Part shown: positions 1-8,900 of the stretch, piece after piece
Layout: each line of letters begins with the position of its first letter
Numbering within the stretch: the stretch's first letter is position 1
Source of the DNA: Mycobacterium syngnathidarum
GTDB taxonomy: Bacteria > Actinomycetota > Actinomycetes > Mycobacteriales > Mycobacteriaceae
Reading direction: 5' to 3'
Length of the DNA: 64,000 nt
NCBI RefSeq assembly: GCF_001942625.1
Contig: NZ_MLCL01000062.1
Location: 124,001 to 188,000, forward strand
The notes under the pieces: model-generated
The model's input: only the letters and a program-made list of their open reading frames with translations
What the model was told of the DNA's origin: nothing
Databases searched by the model: none
Position numbers and translations under genes: made by a program

Positions 1-31
1 CCGAACTGCAACGCGCGGCGCTGACGCCGCC

Positions 32-68
32 GGTGGCCTGTCGTCCGGGCACCCGGCGACAGGCCACC
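32..68. terminator. GC-rich hairpin, probable terminator
   Basis: Inverted repeat: a 12-base arm GGTGGCCTGTCG pairs with CGACAGGCCACC, and an inner CCGGG/CCCGG stem closes on a two-base loop with one bulged T. There is no U-tract, which is common for mycobacterial terminators. No gene start is seen left of it, so it probably ends a gene lying before the window. The rest of bases 1-210 holds only the promoter region of the next gene. Confidence 0.55.
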
Positions 69-198
69 ACCCGCGACCCCTAACGCCCCCTGATGCTCTG
101 CCCAAAACCTCATCGATCACACCGATCGGTCGTGCGATCTCGCGCTTCGTCACTTTCTCCACTGCCCCCGCTTCCCCGGTTCTGAGCCCGCGCTGGCT

Positions 199-204
199 TA
201 TGCT
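199..204 (+). promoter_or_regulatory. Candidate -10 box for a leaderless start
   Basis: The hexamer TATGCT fits the mycobacterial TANNNT -10 pattern and ends six bases before the GTG at 211. No Shine-Dalgarno sequence is visible, so the transcript may begin at the start codon. Inference from spacing only. Confidence 0.35.
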
Positions 205-210
205 GCGGCT

Positions 211-915
211 GTGCTCTCCGCACTGACCTGGGGACTGGTCGCCGCATCCTCACTGCTCATCGGCGCGGTCGCCGGTGTGGTCCGGGACTGGAATCAACGC
301 CTCGTCGGCCTCGTCCTCGGCTTCGGTGCGGGCGCGCTCATCTCCAGCATCTCCTTCGAACTCGCCGAAGACGGCTTCCGCGCCAGCGGCGCCTGGGCCG
401 TTGCACTCGGCCTGGCCGCCGGAGCCGTGGTGTTCTACCTCGCGGACAAGGCCGTAGATCGATTGAGCCGCAAGGGAACCCAAACAGCCGGGCTACCCCT
501 GCTGCTGGGTGCGCTACTCGACGGCATTCCCGAGCAGGCCGCACTCGGCATCGGCATCGCGGCCGGAGCCGGCGTCAGCCTGGCACTGGTGGTTTCCATC
601 TTCGTGTCGAACCTTCCCGAGTCCATCGGGTCGGCCAGCGACATGCGAGCCGCGGGAGATCCGGCACGCCGGATCGTGGGCGGGTGGACCGCGATCGCCG
701 CACTGTGCGCGCTGGCCACCGTCGGCGGTTACCAGTTACAGAACCTCGCCGGAGCCCAATTACAGGGCGGAATCAACGGTTTCGCCGCCGGTGCCCTACT
801 GGTCATGCTGGTGGGCTCGATGATCCCCGAGGCCACCGAGAAAGCCGGAGAGAACGCCGGACTGGCCGCCGTGCTGGGATTTGCGGTTGCCGCCGGGCTG
901 TCACTAGCCGGGTGA
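211..915 (+). CDS. ZIP-family metal transporter-like membrane protein
   Basis: 234-residue polytopic membrane protein with about seven hydrophobic helices. It resembles the ZIP divalent-metal permease superfamily: residues 104-109 (DGIPEQ) and 133-138 (SNLPES) sit where ZIP proteins carry HNxPEG-like metal-binding motifs in TM4 and TM5. The canonical His is absent, so the metal and even the transport activity are uncertain. The GTG at 211 is chosen because it starts the first helix and has a TATGCT box six bases upstream. It lies 25 bases before the Lgt-like gene on the same strand and may be co-transcribed with it. Confidence 0.7.
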   Translation: MLSALTWGLVAASSLLIGAVAGVVRDWNQRLVGLVLGFGAGALISSISFELAEDGFRASGAWAVALGLAAGAVVFYLADKAVDRLSRKGTQTAGLPLLLGALLDGIPEQAALGIGIAAGAGVSLALVVSIFVSNLPESIGSASDMRAAGDPARRIVGGWTAIAALCALATVGGYQLQNLAGAQLQGGINGFAAGALLVMLVGSMIPEATEKAGENAGLAAVLGFAVAAGLSLAG

Positions 916-940
916 ACCTCTCCCGGGTTAGGTTCGGCGG

Positions 941-1726
941 GTGACTGCCCAGTGGCACCTGGGGCCGCTCAGCGTCGGGGTGCACAACCTGTTCGTCGCC
1001 CTCGGGGTGTCCGCGGCATTGCTGGTCTTCGTCTCCGAGGCCCGCAGACGCGGCGCGGTCAACGAGCAGTCGGTCGTCGCCGCGGCCGGCGCGCTGATCG
1101 GTGGCGCGATCGGGATGAGAATGACCGGGTGGCTACGGCACCTGGACTTCAGCGCCAATCCGAGCCTGGCGCAGGCCTGGCAGTTCGGCTCGCGCAGCAT
1201 CCTCGGCGGGCTGCTCGGCGCCTACCTCGGTGTGCTCATCGCCAAACGAGTCGGTGGTTTCCGCGGAAAAACCGGTGATCTGTTCGCCCCCGCAGTAGCA
1301 CTCGGCATGGCCATCGGCCGCATCGGCTGCCACCTCACCGAAGCCCCCGGCCGGCCCACCACACTGCCCTGGGGCATCCATGCCCCGGCCGACACCCCCG
1401 AATGTCCGGGGTGCCTCACCGGCGCCGCCATGCACCCGTCGTTCCTCTACGAGATCGCCTTCCAGCTCACCGCATTCGCTGTGTTGCTGTGGTTGCGGCC
1501 GCGCATCGGCAAGCCCGGGGAGTTGTTTGTTCTCTACGTCGCCGGCTACGCGGTATTCCGATTCCTCGTCGAGTTCGTCCGGGCCAACGAGACCGTATGG
1601 CTGGATCTGACCCGCCCGCAATGGTTCCTGCTGCCGTCGTTGCTGATCCTCGGATTTCGGCTGTGGTACGGCCATCGCCGCGGGTACTATCGCAAACCAG
1701 CCCACCCTCAGGAGGTGCCCGTATGA
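941..1726 (+). CDS. Lgt-like (prolipoprotein diacylglyceryl transferase family) membrane protein
   Basis: 261 residues with about seven membrane segments, related to Lgt, which moves diacylglycerol from phosphatidylglycerol to the lipobox cysteine. Visible family motifs are GRIGC (126-130), GRPT (137-140) and HPSFLYE (165-171). True Lgt has GR(I/L)GN and HGGL; here the invariant Asn is Cys130 and the HGGL His is Leu88 (LGGL, 88-91). An extra CPGC pair sits at 155-158. These changes suggest a paralog with a different acceptor or donor rather than the housekeeping Lgt. The stop overlaps the next start as ATGA, so it is translationally coupled to the following membrane protein and the radical-SAM gene. 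Confidence 0.75.
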   Translation: MTAQWHLGPLSVGVHNLFVALGVSAALLVFVSEARRRGAVNEQSVVAAAGALIGGAIGMRMTGWLRHLDFSANPSLAQAWQFGSRSILGGLLGAYLGVLIAKRVGGFRGKTGDLFAPAVALGMAIGRIGCHLTEAPGRPTTLPWGIHAPADTPECPGCLTGAAMHPSFLYEIAFQLTAFAVLLWLRPRIGKPGELFVLYVAGYAVFRFLVEFVRANETVWLDLTRPQWFLLPSLLILGFRLWYGHRRGYYRKPAHPQEVPV

Positions 1727-2235
1727 CGACACCGCCCGGCCCACCTGACGACACACCTCCGCACGGCGGCGGCCCACCGGAGGATTTCGGGCCGCAAAGC
1801 TTTGAACCACAGGGCATTCCACCCGCCTATCACGGCGGTCCACCCGCCCCGCCACCGCCGGCCCCTGGCTACCCGGCCTATCCGTACCCACCGGGCCATC
1901 CCTACGGCCCACCGCCACAGCCTCAGCGGCGCATCTCCGTCGCCATGGTGATCCTCGGGCCGTTTCTCTATGCCGCACTCAACCTGGTGATCGGTTTCAT
2001 CGCCTTCATGGGCGCCGGAGCCACCGACAGCGCCGGCGGCAGCGCCAATGCGGTGCTGGGCGGGGCGGCAGTGCTGTTGGCGTTCATCGCCTTCGGCGGC
2101 GGAACCCTGATGCTGCTGTCGAAGAACCCGACGGCCAAGGGCCTCGGTATCGGGCTGATGGTCGGCTGGGCCCTGGTTTCACTGTTCACCGCCGGGTTCT
2201 GCACCGGCGTCAACCCCGACCTGTACGGCATATGA
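1723..2235 (+). CDS. Proline-rich small membrane protein
   Basis: 170 residues. The first 60 or so are rich in Pro, Gly and His/Tyr (PPG, YPPGHPYGPP) and look disordered and cytoplasmic. They are followed by three hydrophobic segments, one beginning near VAMVILGPFLYAAL and the last near LMVGWALVSLFTAGF. No enzymatic motif is visible. The ATG at 1723 overlaps the Lgt-like stop (ATGA) and the stop at 2235 overlaps the radical-SAM start (ATGA), so the three are very probably one operon. The AGGAGGT stretch just upstream is a strong ribosome-binding site. Function unknown; by context an accessory of the same membrane process. Confidence 0.75.
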   Translation: MTTPPGPPDDTPPHGGGPPEDFGPQSFEPQGIPPAYHGGPPAPPPPAPGYPAYPYPPGHPYGPPPQPQRRISVAMVILGPFLYAALNLVIGFIAFMGAGATDSAGGSANAVLGGAAVLLAFIAFGGGTLMLLSKNPTAKGLGIGLMVGWALVSLFTAGFCTGVNPDLYGI

Positions 2236-3803
2236 GCGCCGGAATGGCGTTGCGCGGTGACCGGCTGCACCGGTACGTCACCGCCTTCTGCCCGCACTGT
2301 CACGACGAGGCCCCCGAGCGTCCACTGCCCGACGTCGAACGTCTGGCCGGCATGCTCATCGAACGCGACGGCCGCGTCTGGCTCGAACGCGGCTGCCGCA
2401 CACACGGATTGGTTCGCACCCTCTACGACGAGGATCCCGAGATCCTGTCCTACCTGGAGGAGTGGACCGCCCCGACAAAAGCTCACACGCCCGATGTGGC
2501 CGGGAACTTCGACCCGATCCCGTCGGCCTATCTTCGCGGCCTGCCCGAAATGCAGACGCAGCACACCTGCATCCTGCTGGCCGACATCGCCGAGACCTGC
2601 AACCTGCGCTGCCCCACCTGCTTCACCGACAGCTCGCCCGATCTGCGCCACGTGGTGCCGACCGCCGATGTGTTGGCCAACGTCGACCAGCGGTTGGCGC
2701 GCGAGAACGGCCGCCTCGACGTCCTGATGCTCAGCGGCGGCGAACCAACGCTGCACCCAGACCTGACCGAGCTGCTCGACGAGCTGGCGGCCCGGCCGAT
2801 CACCCGAATCCTGGTGAACAGCAACGGAGTCCGCATCGCCAATGACGACGCACTGCTCGACCTGCTCACCAGGCACCGCGAACGCGTCGAGGTATACCTG
2901 CAATACGACGGAGTGTCCGAGCAAGCGCACCGCCACCACCGCGGCGGCGACTTGCGGCGGACCAAGAGCCAAGCCCTACAGCGGCTCTCCGAGCGGGAGA
3001 TCTTCACCACCCTAGTGATGACCTGCGCACTGGGAGTCAATGACGGCGAGATCGGCGACATGGTCCGACTTGCCCTGGACACCCCGTATGTCGGCGGGCT
3101 CACCATCCAGCCGCAGTTCGGCTCGGGCCGCTCCGGTGCGATCGACCCGATGGACCGGCTCACCCACACCGGGGTGCTCAAACGGCTGGGTCCGCAGACC
3201 GACGGTGCCGTCACCTGGCGCGACCTGACCGCGCTGCCCTGCTCACACCCGCACTGCTGCTCGGTCGGCTACCTGGTCCGCGACGACGGCGACCAATGGC
3301 GCTCGCTGGTGTCGGTGATCGGTGCCGAGAGCCTGAAGGACAAGCTGGGCCTGGTGTCCAATCGCATCGCCGACACCGAGATCCCCCGCCAACTGCGCAT
3401 GGCGGTGCAGGAGTCCCTGCTCGGCCTGCTCTCGGAGCAGTCCTCGCTGTCACATCCACAGATCGGCGACGTGTGGCGGGCGATCTGTGAGAGCTGCGAC
3501 CTGGGGATGGGGACCCTGCTGACGCTGGCATCCTCAGCCCTGCCGGGACGCCGCCGCAAGATCCGTGCGTTGCTGGGCGAGCGCGTGGTGCGGCTGACCG
3601 TGAAACCGTTCATGGACATGTCCACGATGATCGAAGAGCGCCTCATTCAATGCTGTGTGCACGTGGGCACCCGTTCGCCGCAGCCGGACTCGGCCCAGCA
3701 CCAGTGCGCGCCGTTTTGTGCCGTACAGGCCTGGCCTGCGCTCGGACGTCAACGGTTGTCCCTTTCGGCGGGGCGGGCATTACCGCTCACCGAGATTCGA
3801 TGA
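2232..3803 (+). CDS. Radical SAM protein of the COG1964/Tes-like lipid-modifying family
   Basis: 523 residues. An N-terminal Cys/His element (CPHC at 20-23, CRTHG at 55-59) precedes the radical-SAM core with the CxxxCxxC cluster motif C123, C127, C130 (CNLRCPTC) and GGEP at 169-172. After the barrel come PCSHPHCC (336-343) and a C-terminal Cys/His cluster (C474, C475, H477, C492, C496). This arrangement matches COG1964 proteins such as MJ0619 and the tetraether synthase Tes, which carry several Fe-S clusters and act on lipid alkyl chains. The family placement is from motif recognition; the substrate here is unknown. The ATGA overlap with the preceding membrane-protein gene and the Lgt-like gene before it support a lipid-linked role. 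Confidence 0.8.
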   Translation: MSAGMALRGDRLHRYVTAFCPHCHDEAPERPLPDVERLAGMLIERDGRVWLERGCRTHGLVRTLYDEDPEILSYLEEWTAPTKAHTPDVAGNFDPIPSAYLRGLPEMQTQHTCILLADIAETCNLRCPTCFTDSSPDLRHVVPTADVLANVDQRLARENGRLDVLMLSGGEPTLHPDLTELLDELAARPITRILVNSNGVRIANDDALLDLLTRHRERVEVYLQYDGVSEQAHRHHRGGDLRRTKSQALQRLSEREIFTTLVMTCALGVNDGEIGDMVRLALDTPYVGGLTIQPQFGSGRSGAIDPMDRLTHTGVLKRLGPQTDGAVTWRDLTALPCSHPHCCSVGYLVRDDGDQWRSLVSVIGAESLKDKLGLVSNRIADTEIPRQLRMAVQESLLGLLSEQSSLSHPQIGDVWRAICESCDLGMGTLLTLASSALPGRRRKIRALLGERVVRLTVKPFMDMSTMIEERLIQCCVHVGTRSPQPDSAQHQCAPFCAVQAWPALGRQRLSLSAGRALPLTEIR

Positions 3804-4009
3804 GGCGCCGAACAGGCTGGTCACCTCCGTATCAACCTGACCGCAGTGCTCAGATCCCAGGTCAACGCGGCTTTCTGCCAAGCGCCAATGGCAGAAACTG
3901 TGAACTAGTGTTCCTAACCGTCCTCTTAAGCTGCTAACTTGCCATGAAGTGGGTGTCCCACTGCCGGGGGGCCTGCCACCTCTTTTTGGATCAGTCAGGA
4001 GTGAATGCC

Positions 4010-5080
4010 TTGAAGATGACAAATATCAGTACGGCCTTCGCCGCAGCGGCCGTCGCCGCAGCGGCGATCGTCGGTGGCGCCCCGATGGCGCTCGCCGACG
4101 ACGTTGCCGTCACCACCGCTGCGCTCGGCGGCCAGGGCAAGCTGGACGGCGGCACCCAGGTCTGGACAGTGACCGATCTCAAGCCCAGCACCGACACCAT
4201 CAACTACACGCCCCGCGGCACCCTGTGGGAGGTCACTGCGACCAACGAGGCCCTGCAGGGCTCCGTGACGCCGATCGTCTCCAACTTCAACGTCCGCGCC
4301 GCCGACGGCCAGAACTACCGCGCGCTGTTCCAGGTGCCCAGCCAGCAGGGTGTCAACCCGGCCACCCTGGCCCAGGGCCAGAAGACCAGCGGCAAGATCT
4401 ACTTCGACGTGACCGGTGACCAGCCGACCTCGGTCGTCTACAACGCCGGCGGTAACGACGTCCTGGTGTGGGACAAGGCTGCGGCGCCCGCCGCGGCCCC
4501 CGCTGCCAACGCGCCGAAGCGTCAGGCACCCGCCGCCCCGGCTGCCACCCCTGCCGCTCCGGCCGCAGCCCCGTCGGGTGCAACTCCGGCCGCTCCGGCC
4601 GCTGCCACCCCGGCCCCCGCGCCCGCCGCCTCGCCGGGTGCTGCTCCGGCCGCCGCAGGTGCCGGTAGCCGCGCGACGGACCTGCCCGCCGCCACCCCGG
4701 CTCCGGGTGCTCCGGCCGCTACCCCGGCCGGCACCGAAGCCGTTCCGGCCGCTCCGGCTCCGGGCGCTCCGGCCCCTGAGTCGACCCCGGTCGCTCATGG
4801 CATGCCGGTCGCCGAGGGTGCCCCGGCACCGGCCGCCGCGGGTGCGGGCAACGCCGCCACCGCGGTGACCCCGGCCGAGGGCGTGCCCGCCGAGGGTGCT
4901 CCCGCCGCCGTGCCGGGCGCTCCGGCTGCCCCGGCCGCTCCGGCTCCGGACGCTCCCGCCGCTCCGGCTGCTCCGGCTTCCGAGCCGGCGCTGGTTCCCG
5001 CCGGCACCCAGCCGGTCGTCACCACGCCCGCCCCGGCCCCCGCGGTCGCCCCGGCGAGCAACCACGGGCCTGCGTCCTGA
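4010..5080 (+). CDS. MPT63-like (DUF1942) secreted protein with Ala/Pro-rich tail
   Basis: 356 residues. A Sec signal peptide ends near AxA (MALADD), then about 125 residues match the immunogenic protein MPT63/DUF1942 beta-sandwich (SVTPIVSNFNVRAADG, GKIYFDVTGD). MPT63 normally stops at about 159 residues; here about 190 more residues of almost pure Ala/Pro with some Gly, Thr and Glu follow. Such tails are usual in cell-wall-associated mycobacterial proteins. TTG 4010 is preferred because AGGAG at 3997-4001 sits eight bases upstream; ATG 4016 is the alternative, and the in-frame ATG at 3944 would place extra residues before the signal peptide. A strong terminator follows. MPT63 itself has no established function. 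Confidence 0.8.
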   Translation: MKMTNISTAFAAAAVAAAAIVGGAPMALADDVAVTTAALGGQGKLDGGTQVWTVTDLKPSTDTINYTPRGTLWEVTATNEALQGSVTPIVSNFNVRAADGQNYRALFQVPSQQGVNPATLAQGQKTSGKIYFDVTGDQPTSVVYNAGGNDVLVWDKAAAPAAAPAANAPKRQAPAAPAATPAAPAAAPSGATPAAPAAATPAPAPAASPGAAPAAAGAGSRATDLPAATPAPGAPAATPAGTEAVPAAPAPGAPAPESTPVAHGMPVAEGAPAPAAAGAGNAATAVTPAEGVPAEGAPAAVPGAPAAPAAPAPDAPAAPAAPASEPALVPAGTQPVVTTPAPAPAVAPASNHGPAS

Positions 5081-5096
5081 TCTAGGCAAACACGGC

Positions 5097-5135
5097 AACG
5101 GCCGGACGCGGGCAACCGCGTTCGGCCGTTGTTTT
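5097..5135 (+). terminator. Intrinsic terminator of the MPT63-like gene
   Basis: Fifteen-base arms (5097-5111 and 5116-5130) pair with a single mismatch around a GCAA tetraloop and are followed by GTTTTATG. This is a classic stem plus U-rich tail 16 bases after the stop codon. Confidence 0.85.
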
Positions 5136-5166
5136 ATGTGTGGAGCCCGGTCCGACCCGGCCGGGT

Positions 5167-5220
5167 CCCGCCTGCCCGGTCCCGCCTGCCCGGTCCCGCC
5201 TGCCCGGTCCCGCCTGCCCG
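5167..5220. repeat. 14-base tandem repeat, about four units
   Basis: Three exact copies of CCCGCCTGCCCGGT (5167, 5181, 5195) and a fourth copy matching its first 12 bases. It lies in the intergenic space between the MPT63-like terminator and ppx2 and runs directly into the palindromic element starting at 5220. Copy number could vary between strains. Confidence 0.9.
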
Positions 5221-5280
5221 CCGCTTTCTACACCCGGGCTGCGCCGCCGCGCGAGGTACAGCCCCACGGTAGAAAACGGC
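5220..5280. repeat. 61-base palindromic repeat element, copy 1
   Basis: Left arm GCCGCTTTCTAC (5220-5231) pairs with GTAGAAAACGGC (5269-5280) with one mismatch; an inner GGGCTG (5236-5241) pairs with CAGCCC (5259-5264). A second element of identical length and arm spacing occurs at 50158-50218. REP-like intergenic element; function unknown. Confidence 0.75.
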
Positions 5281-5338
5281 GACGGATGGCGCCCGAGGCA
5301 GAGAAATCGGCGCGCCCAGAAGCGCATTCAGGAACAGG

Positions 5339-6310
5339 TCAGGCGATCGACAGCGCGATGCCGTCGAGAATGTCGTGCTCGCTGACCACCAGTTCCCCGA
5401 TGCCGGCCTCGCGGCCGAGAACCGCCGCCAACTCCTCGACGATGATCGCGCCGCCGCCGATCACATCGGCACGGCCGGCGTGCATCGGCCCGAGCGTCAG
5501 GCGCTGCGCCTTGGTCATCCCGATCAGCCGCTCGCACACCCCGAGCAGATCATCGAATCCGATGCGAGACAGGTGAATTGCCTCAGGATCGTACTCAGTC
5601 ATCCCCTGCGCCAGCGCTGAGAGGGTGGTCATCGTCCCGGCCACACCGACCCAGGTGTGCGCCCCTTCGACCGGCACCACGCGCAGCGCATCGGCCAGGC
5701 CGTCACGGGCCACCGCTCGCGCCTGCTCCACCTCGGCCGCGGTCGGCGGGTCGGAGTGCAGGCACCGTTCGGTCAGGCGGACACATCCGATGTCGGCCGA
5801 GTAGGCGGCCTCTACCGCCGTGCTGCCGCGCACCAGTTCGGTCGAGCCCCCGCCCAGGTCGACCACCACGAAAGGCCCAGCGGTAGGGTCGAGTTCACCG
5901 ACCGCACCGCGGAACGACAGCTCGGCCTCTTCCGTGCCGGTGATCACCTCGGCCACCGCCCCGGGCACCACCTTGCCCAGCAGTCGCGCAGTCATCGCGA
6001 AGAAGTCGTCACGGTTGCCGGCGTCGCGCGCCGCCGAGGTCGCCACCATCCGCACCGCGGTGACCGAATGCTCGCTCATCAGCGCCACGTAGTCCGCCAG
6101 CGCGGATTCGGTGCGCGCCAACGCTTCTGGAGCGAACTGCCCCGTGGCGTCGACGCCCTGGCCCAGCCGGACCACCCGCATCTCGCGGTGCACATCGCGC
6201 AGCTTCCCGTCCGCGACGTCGGCGATCAGCAGACGAATCGAGTTGGTACCACAGTCGATTGCGCCGACCCGGCGCGAGCCGTCGATTGCGCCGACCCGAC
6301 TCAAACCCAC
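5339..6310 (-). CDS. ppx2: Ppx/GppA family phosphatase (exopolyphosphatase-type)
   Basis: 323 residues of the ASKHA-fold Ppx/GppA family, which cleaves polyphosphate or (p)ppGpp-type phosphates. The phosphate-1 loop AIDCGTNSIRLL and the second nucleotide-binding loop VVDLGGGSTEL are clear, and the length fits the short mycobacterial Ppx proteins. It is the last gene of the eno-ftsB-DUF501-ppx2 run, the same order as Rv1023-Rv1026. The GTG at 6310 overlaps the upstream stop by ten bases. The N-terminus contains an 18-base direct repeat (6254-6271 and 6281-6298) giving RVGAIDGS then RVGAIDCG, so either the start is further in or the N-terminus was recently duplicated. Rv1026 has been tied to polyphosphate hydrolysis; the activity here is inferred. 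Confidence 0.85.
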   Translation of the reverse strand: MGLSRVGAIDGSRRVGAIDCGTNSIRLLIADVADGKLRDVHREMRVVRLGQGVDATGQFAPEALARTESALADYVALMSEHSVTAVRMVATSAARDAGNRDDFFAMTARLLGKVVPGAVAEVITGTEEAELSFRGAVGELDPTAGPFVVVDLGGGSTELVRGSTAVEAAYSADIGCVRLTERCLHSDPPTAAEVEQARAVARDGLADALRVVPVEGAHTWVGVAGTMTTLSALAQGMTEYDPEAIHLSRIGFDDLLGVCERLIGMTKAQRLTLGPMHAGRADVIGGGAIIVEELAAVLGREAGIGELVVSEHDILDGIALSIA

Positions 6311-6792
6311 ACCTCCGGATCCAGGATTCCGGCCATCGCCGGCTCAACCGCCAGCAGTGCCAGCGCCTCATCGCCAAAAGGATTGACCCCGCGACCCTTT
6401 GCCAACGAGTGGGCCATCACCACGTGCAGACACTTGACCCGATCGGGCATGCCACCACCGGTGAACGTGGTCCCCAGCGGTTCGATCGCGTCCCGCTCGG
6501 CCAAATACGACTCGTGCGCCCGCAGGTATGCCGCAGCCAGATCCTCGTCGCGCTGCAGCCGTTCGGACATCTCCCGCATCAGCCCGGAGGATTCCAGCCG
6601 GCTGGCGGCCGCGGTGAGCGCCGGATGCGTCAGGTAATACAGCGTCGGAAACGGCGTACCGTCGGGAAGCTTCGGCGCGGTCTTGACCACCCCCGGCTCC
6701 CCGTTGGGACACCGATAGGCGACCTCCAGCACTCCGCGCGGTTCACGGCCCAACTGCCGTGTCACGGCCTCGATGTCGGCGGGATCAACCAT
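6301..6792 (-). CDS. DUF501 domain protein
   Basis: 163 residues, the Rv1025 counterpart. The conserved DUF501 features are visible: VAYRCPNGEPGVV near residue 25, PTLYYLTHPAL near 50, and RVKCLHVVMAHSLA with a Cys/His pair near 125. The family is uncharacterised but is nearly always next to ftsB (DivIC) and ppx in actinobacteria. The ATG at 6792 overlaps the ftsB stop by eight bases; longer upstream open sequence is ignored because it lies over the ftsB coding region. Confidence 0.85.
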   Translation of the reverse strand: MVDPADIEAVTRQLGREPRGVLEVAYRCPNGEPGVVKTAPKLPDGTPFPTLYYLTHPALTAAASRLESSGLMREMSERLQRDEDLAAAYLRAHESYLAERDAIEPLGTTFTGGGMPDRVKCLHVVMAHSLAKGRGVNPFGDEALALLAVEPAMAGILDPEVWV

Positions 6793-7492
6793 TGGGACCT
6801 CGGGGTTCAGCAGGCGGAGGCGGGGCCGGCGGCCCACCCGAAGGAGGCCCACCCGGGGCCGGAGGTCCGCCGATCGTCGGGGAAACCCCGTGCGGCTCAT
6901 CGGCAATCGTGTGCCACAGCGAGGTATACCAGGGCTGGCCGGCCGGCACTGTCGAGCCGGGAAGCACAGGAGCTCCCGAATCGTCCGACACCAGAGCCCC
7001 AGGCGGCAACTGCACTTGGTACGGAGTGTCGCCGGGCATGACGAAACCCAGCCGCTCTCTGGCCTGTGCCGCGATGTACACCGGATCGGCCAGCTTGACC
7101 TTCTGCTGCTCCAGGTCGGCGATCTGGGCCCGCAACTGCTGCTCGCTGGCCTTGAGCTGTTTCATCTCGGTGCGCTGGGCGAAGTAGGTGCGGACCGGCC
7201 CGGCGATGGTCAGAGTCAACACGCATACCACCGCGGCCAGGATCGCCGCCCGGCGAGCCGTCGACCCGAACCGCTGTTCAGACTGCAGCTCGGCTTGCTG
7301 CTGAGCTTGCACCGCAATGGCTTTGGTGACCTTTTCCTCGGCCACCGGATCAGCCTGCGCCGGACGAGATTCAGCTGCCCGGCGGCGGGCCTGTGAAGCG
7401 CGCGGCCGCTTCGACTCCCCGGCCTTGCCCGGCTTGCCGGGCCGGGAGGCCGGAGACCTTCGTTTCGGATCGGGCCGCTTCGCTTCGGGCAT
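6785..7492 (-). CDS. ftsB: FtsB/DivIC-type septum formation initiator
   Basis: 235 residues. A basic Lys/Arg/Pro-rich cytoplasmic region of about 80 residues precedes one transmembrane helix (AAILAAVVCVLTLTIAG), then a coiled coil (QRTEMKQLKASEQQLRAQI) and the FtsB/DivIC motif around ERLGFVMPGDTPY. A Pro/Gly-rich tail ends the protein. This is the bitopic divisome protein that pairs with FtsL and FtsQ; it corresponds to Rv1024. The start is ATG 7492, 28 bases after the eno stop. The long positively charged N-terminus is typical of mycobacterial orthologs. Confidence 0.85.
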   Translation of the reverse strand: MPEAKRPDPKRRSPASRPGKPGKAGESKRPRASQARRRAAESRPAQADPVAEEKVTKAIAVQAQQQAELQSEQRFGSTARRAAILAAVVCVLTLTIAGPVRTYFAQRTEMKQLKASEQQLRAQIADLEQQKVKLADPVYIAAQARERLGFVMPGDTPYQVQLPPGALVSDDSGAPVLPGSTVPAGQPWYTSLWHTIADEPHGVSPTIGGPPAPGGPPSGGPPAPPPPAEPRGPNG

Positions 7493-7520
7493 CGACGTAT
7501 TGGGTGCGCAGACGCCTGCG

Positions 7521-8879
<1,359 letters not shown>

Positions 8880-8900
8880 TCAGTGGCCTCACTCGTGGTG

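Noticed and set aside
911..940. IdeR box before the Lgt-like gene (GGGTTAGGTT)
   Set aside because: Only one half resembles the iron box and the second half is missing.
3995..5098. Reverse-strand open frame of 367 codons over the MPT63-like gene
   Set aside because: Gly/Arg/Ser-rich antisense of the Ala/Pro tail; no start signal.
5167..5220. CRISPR array
   Set aside because: The 14-base units are directly adjacent without spacers; a simple tandem repeat.
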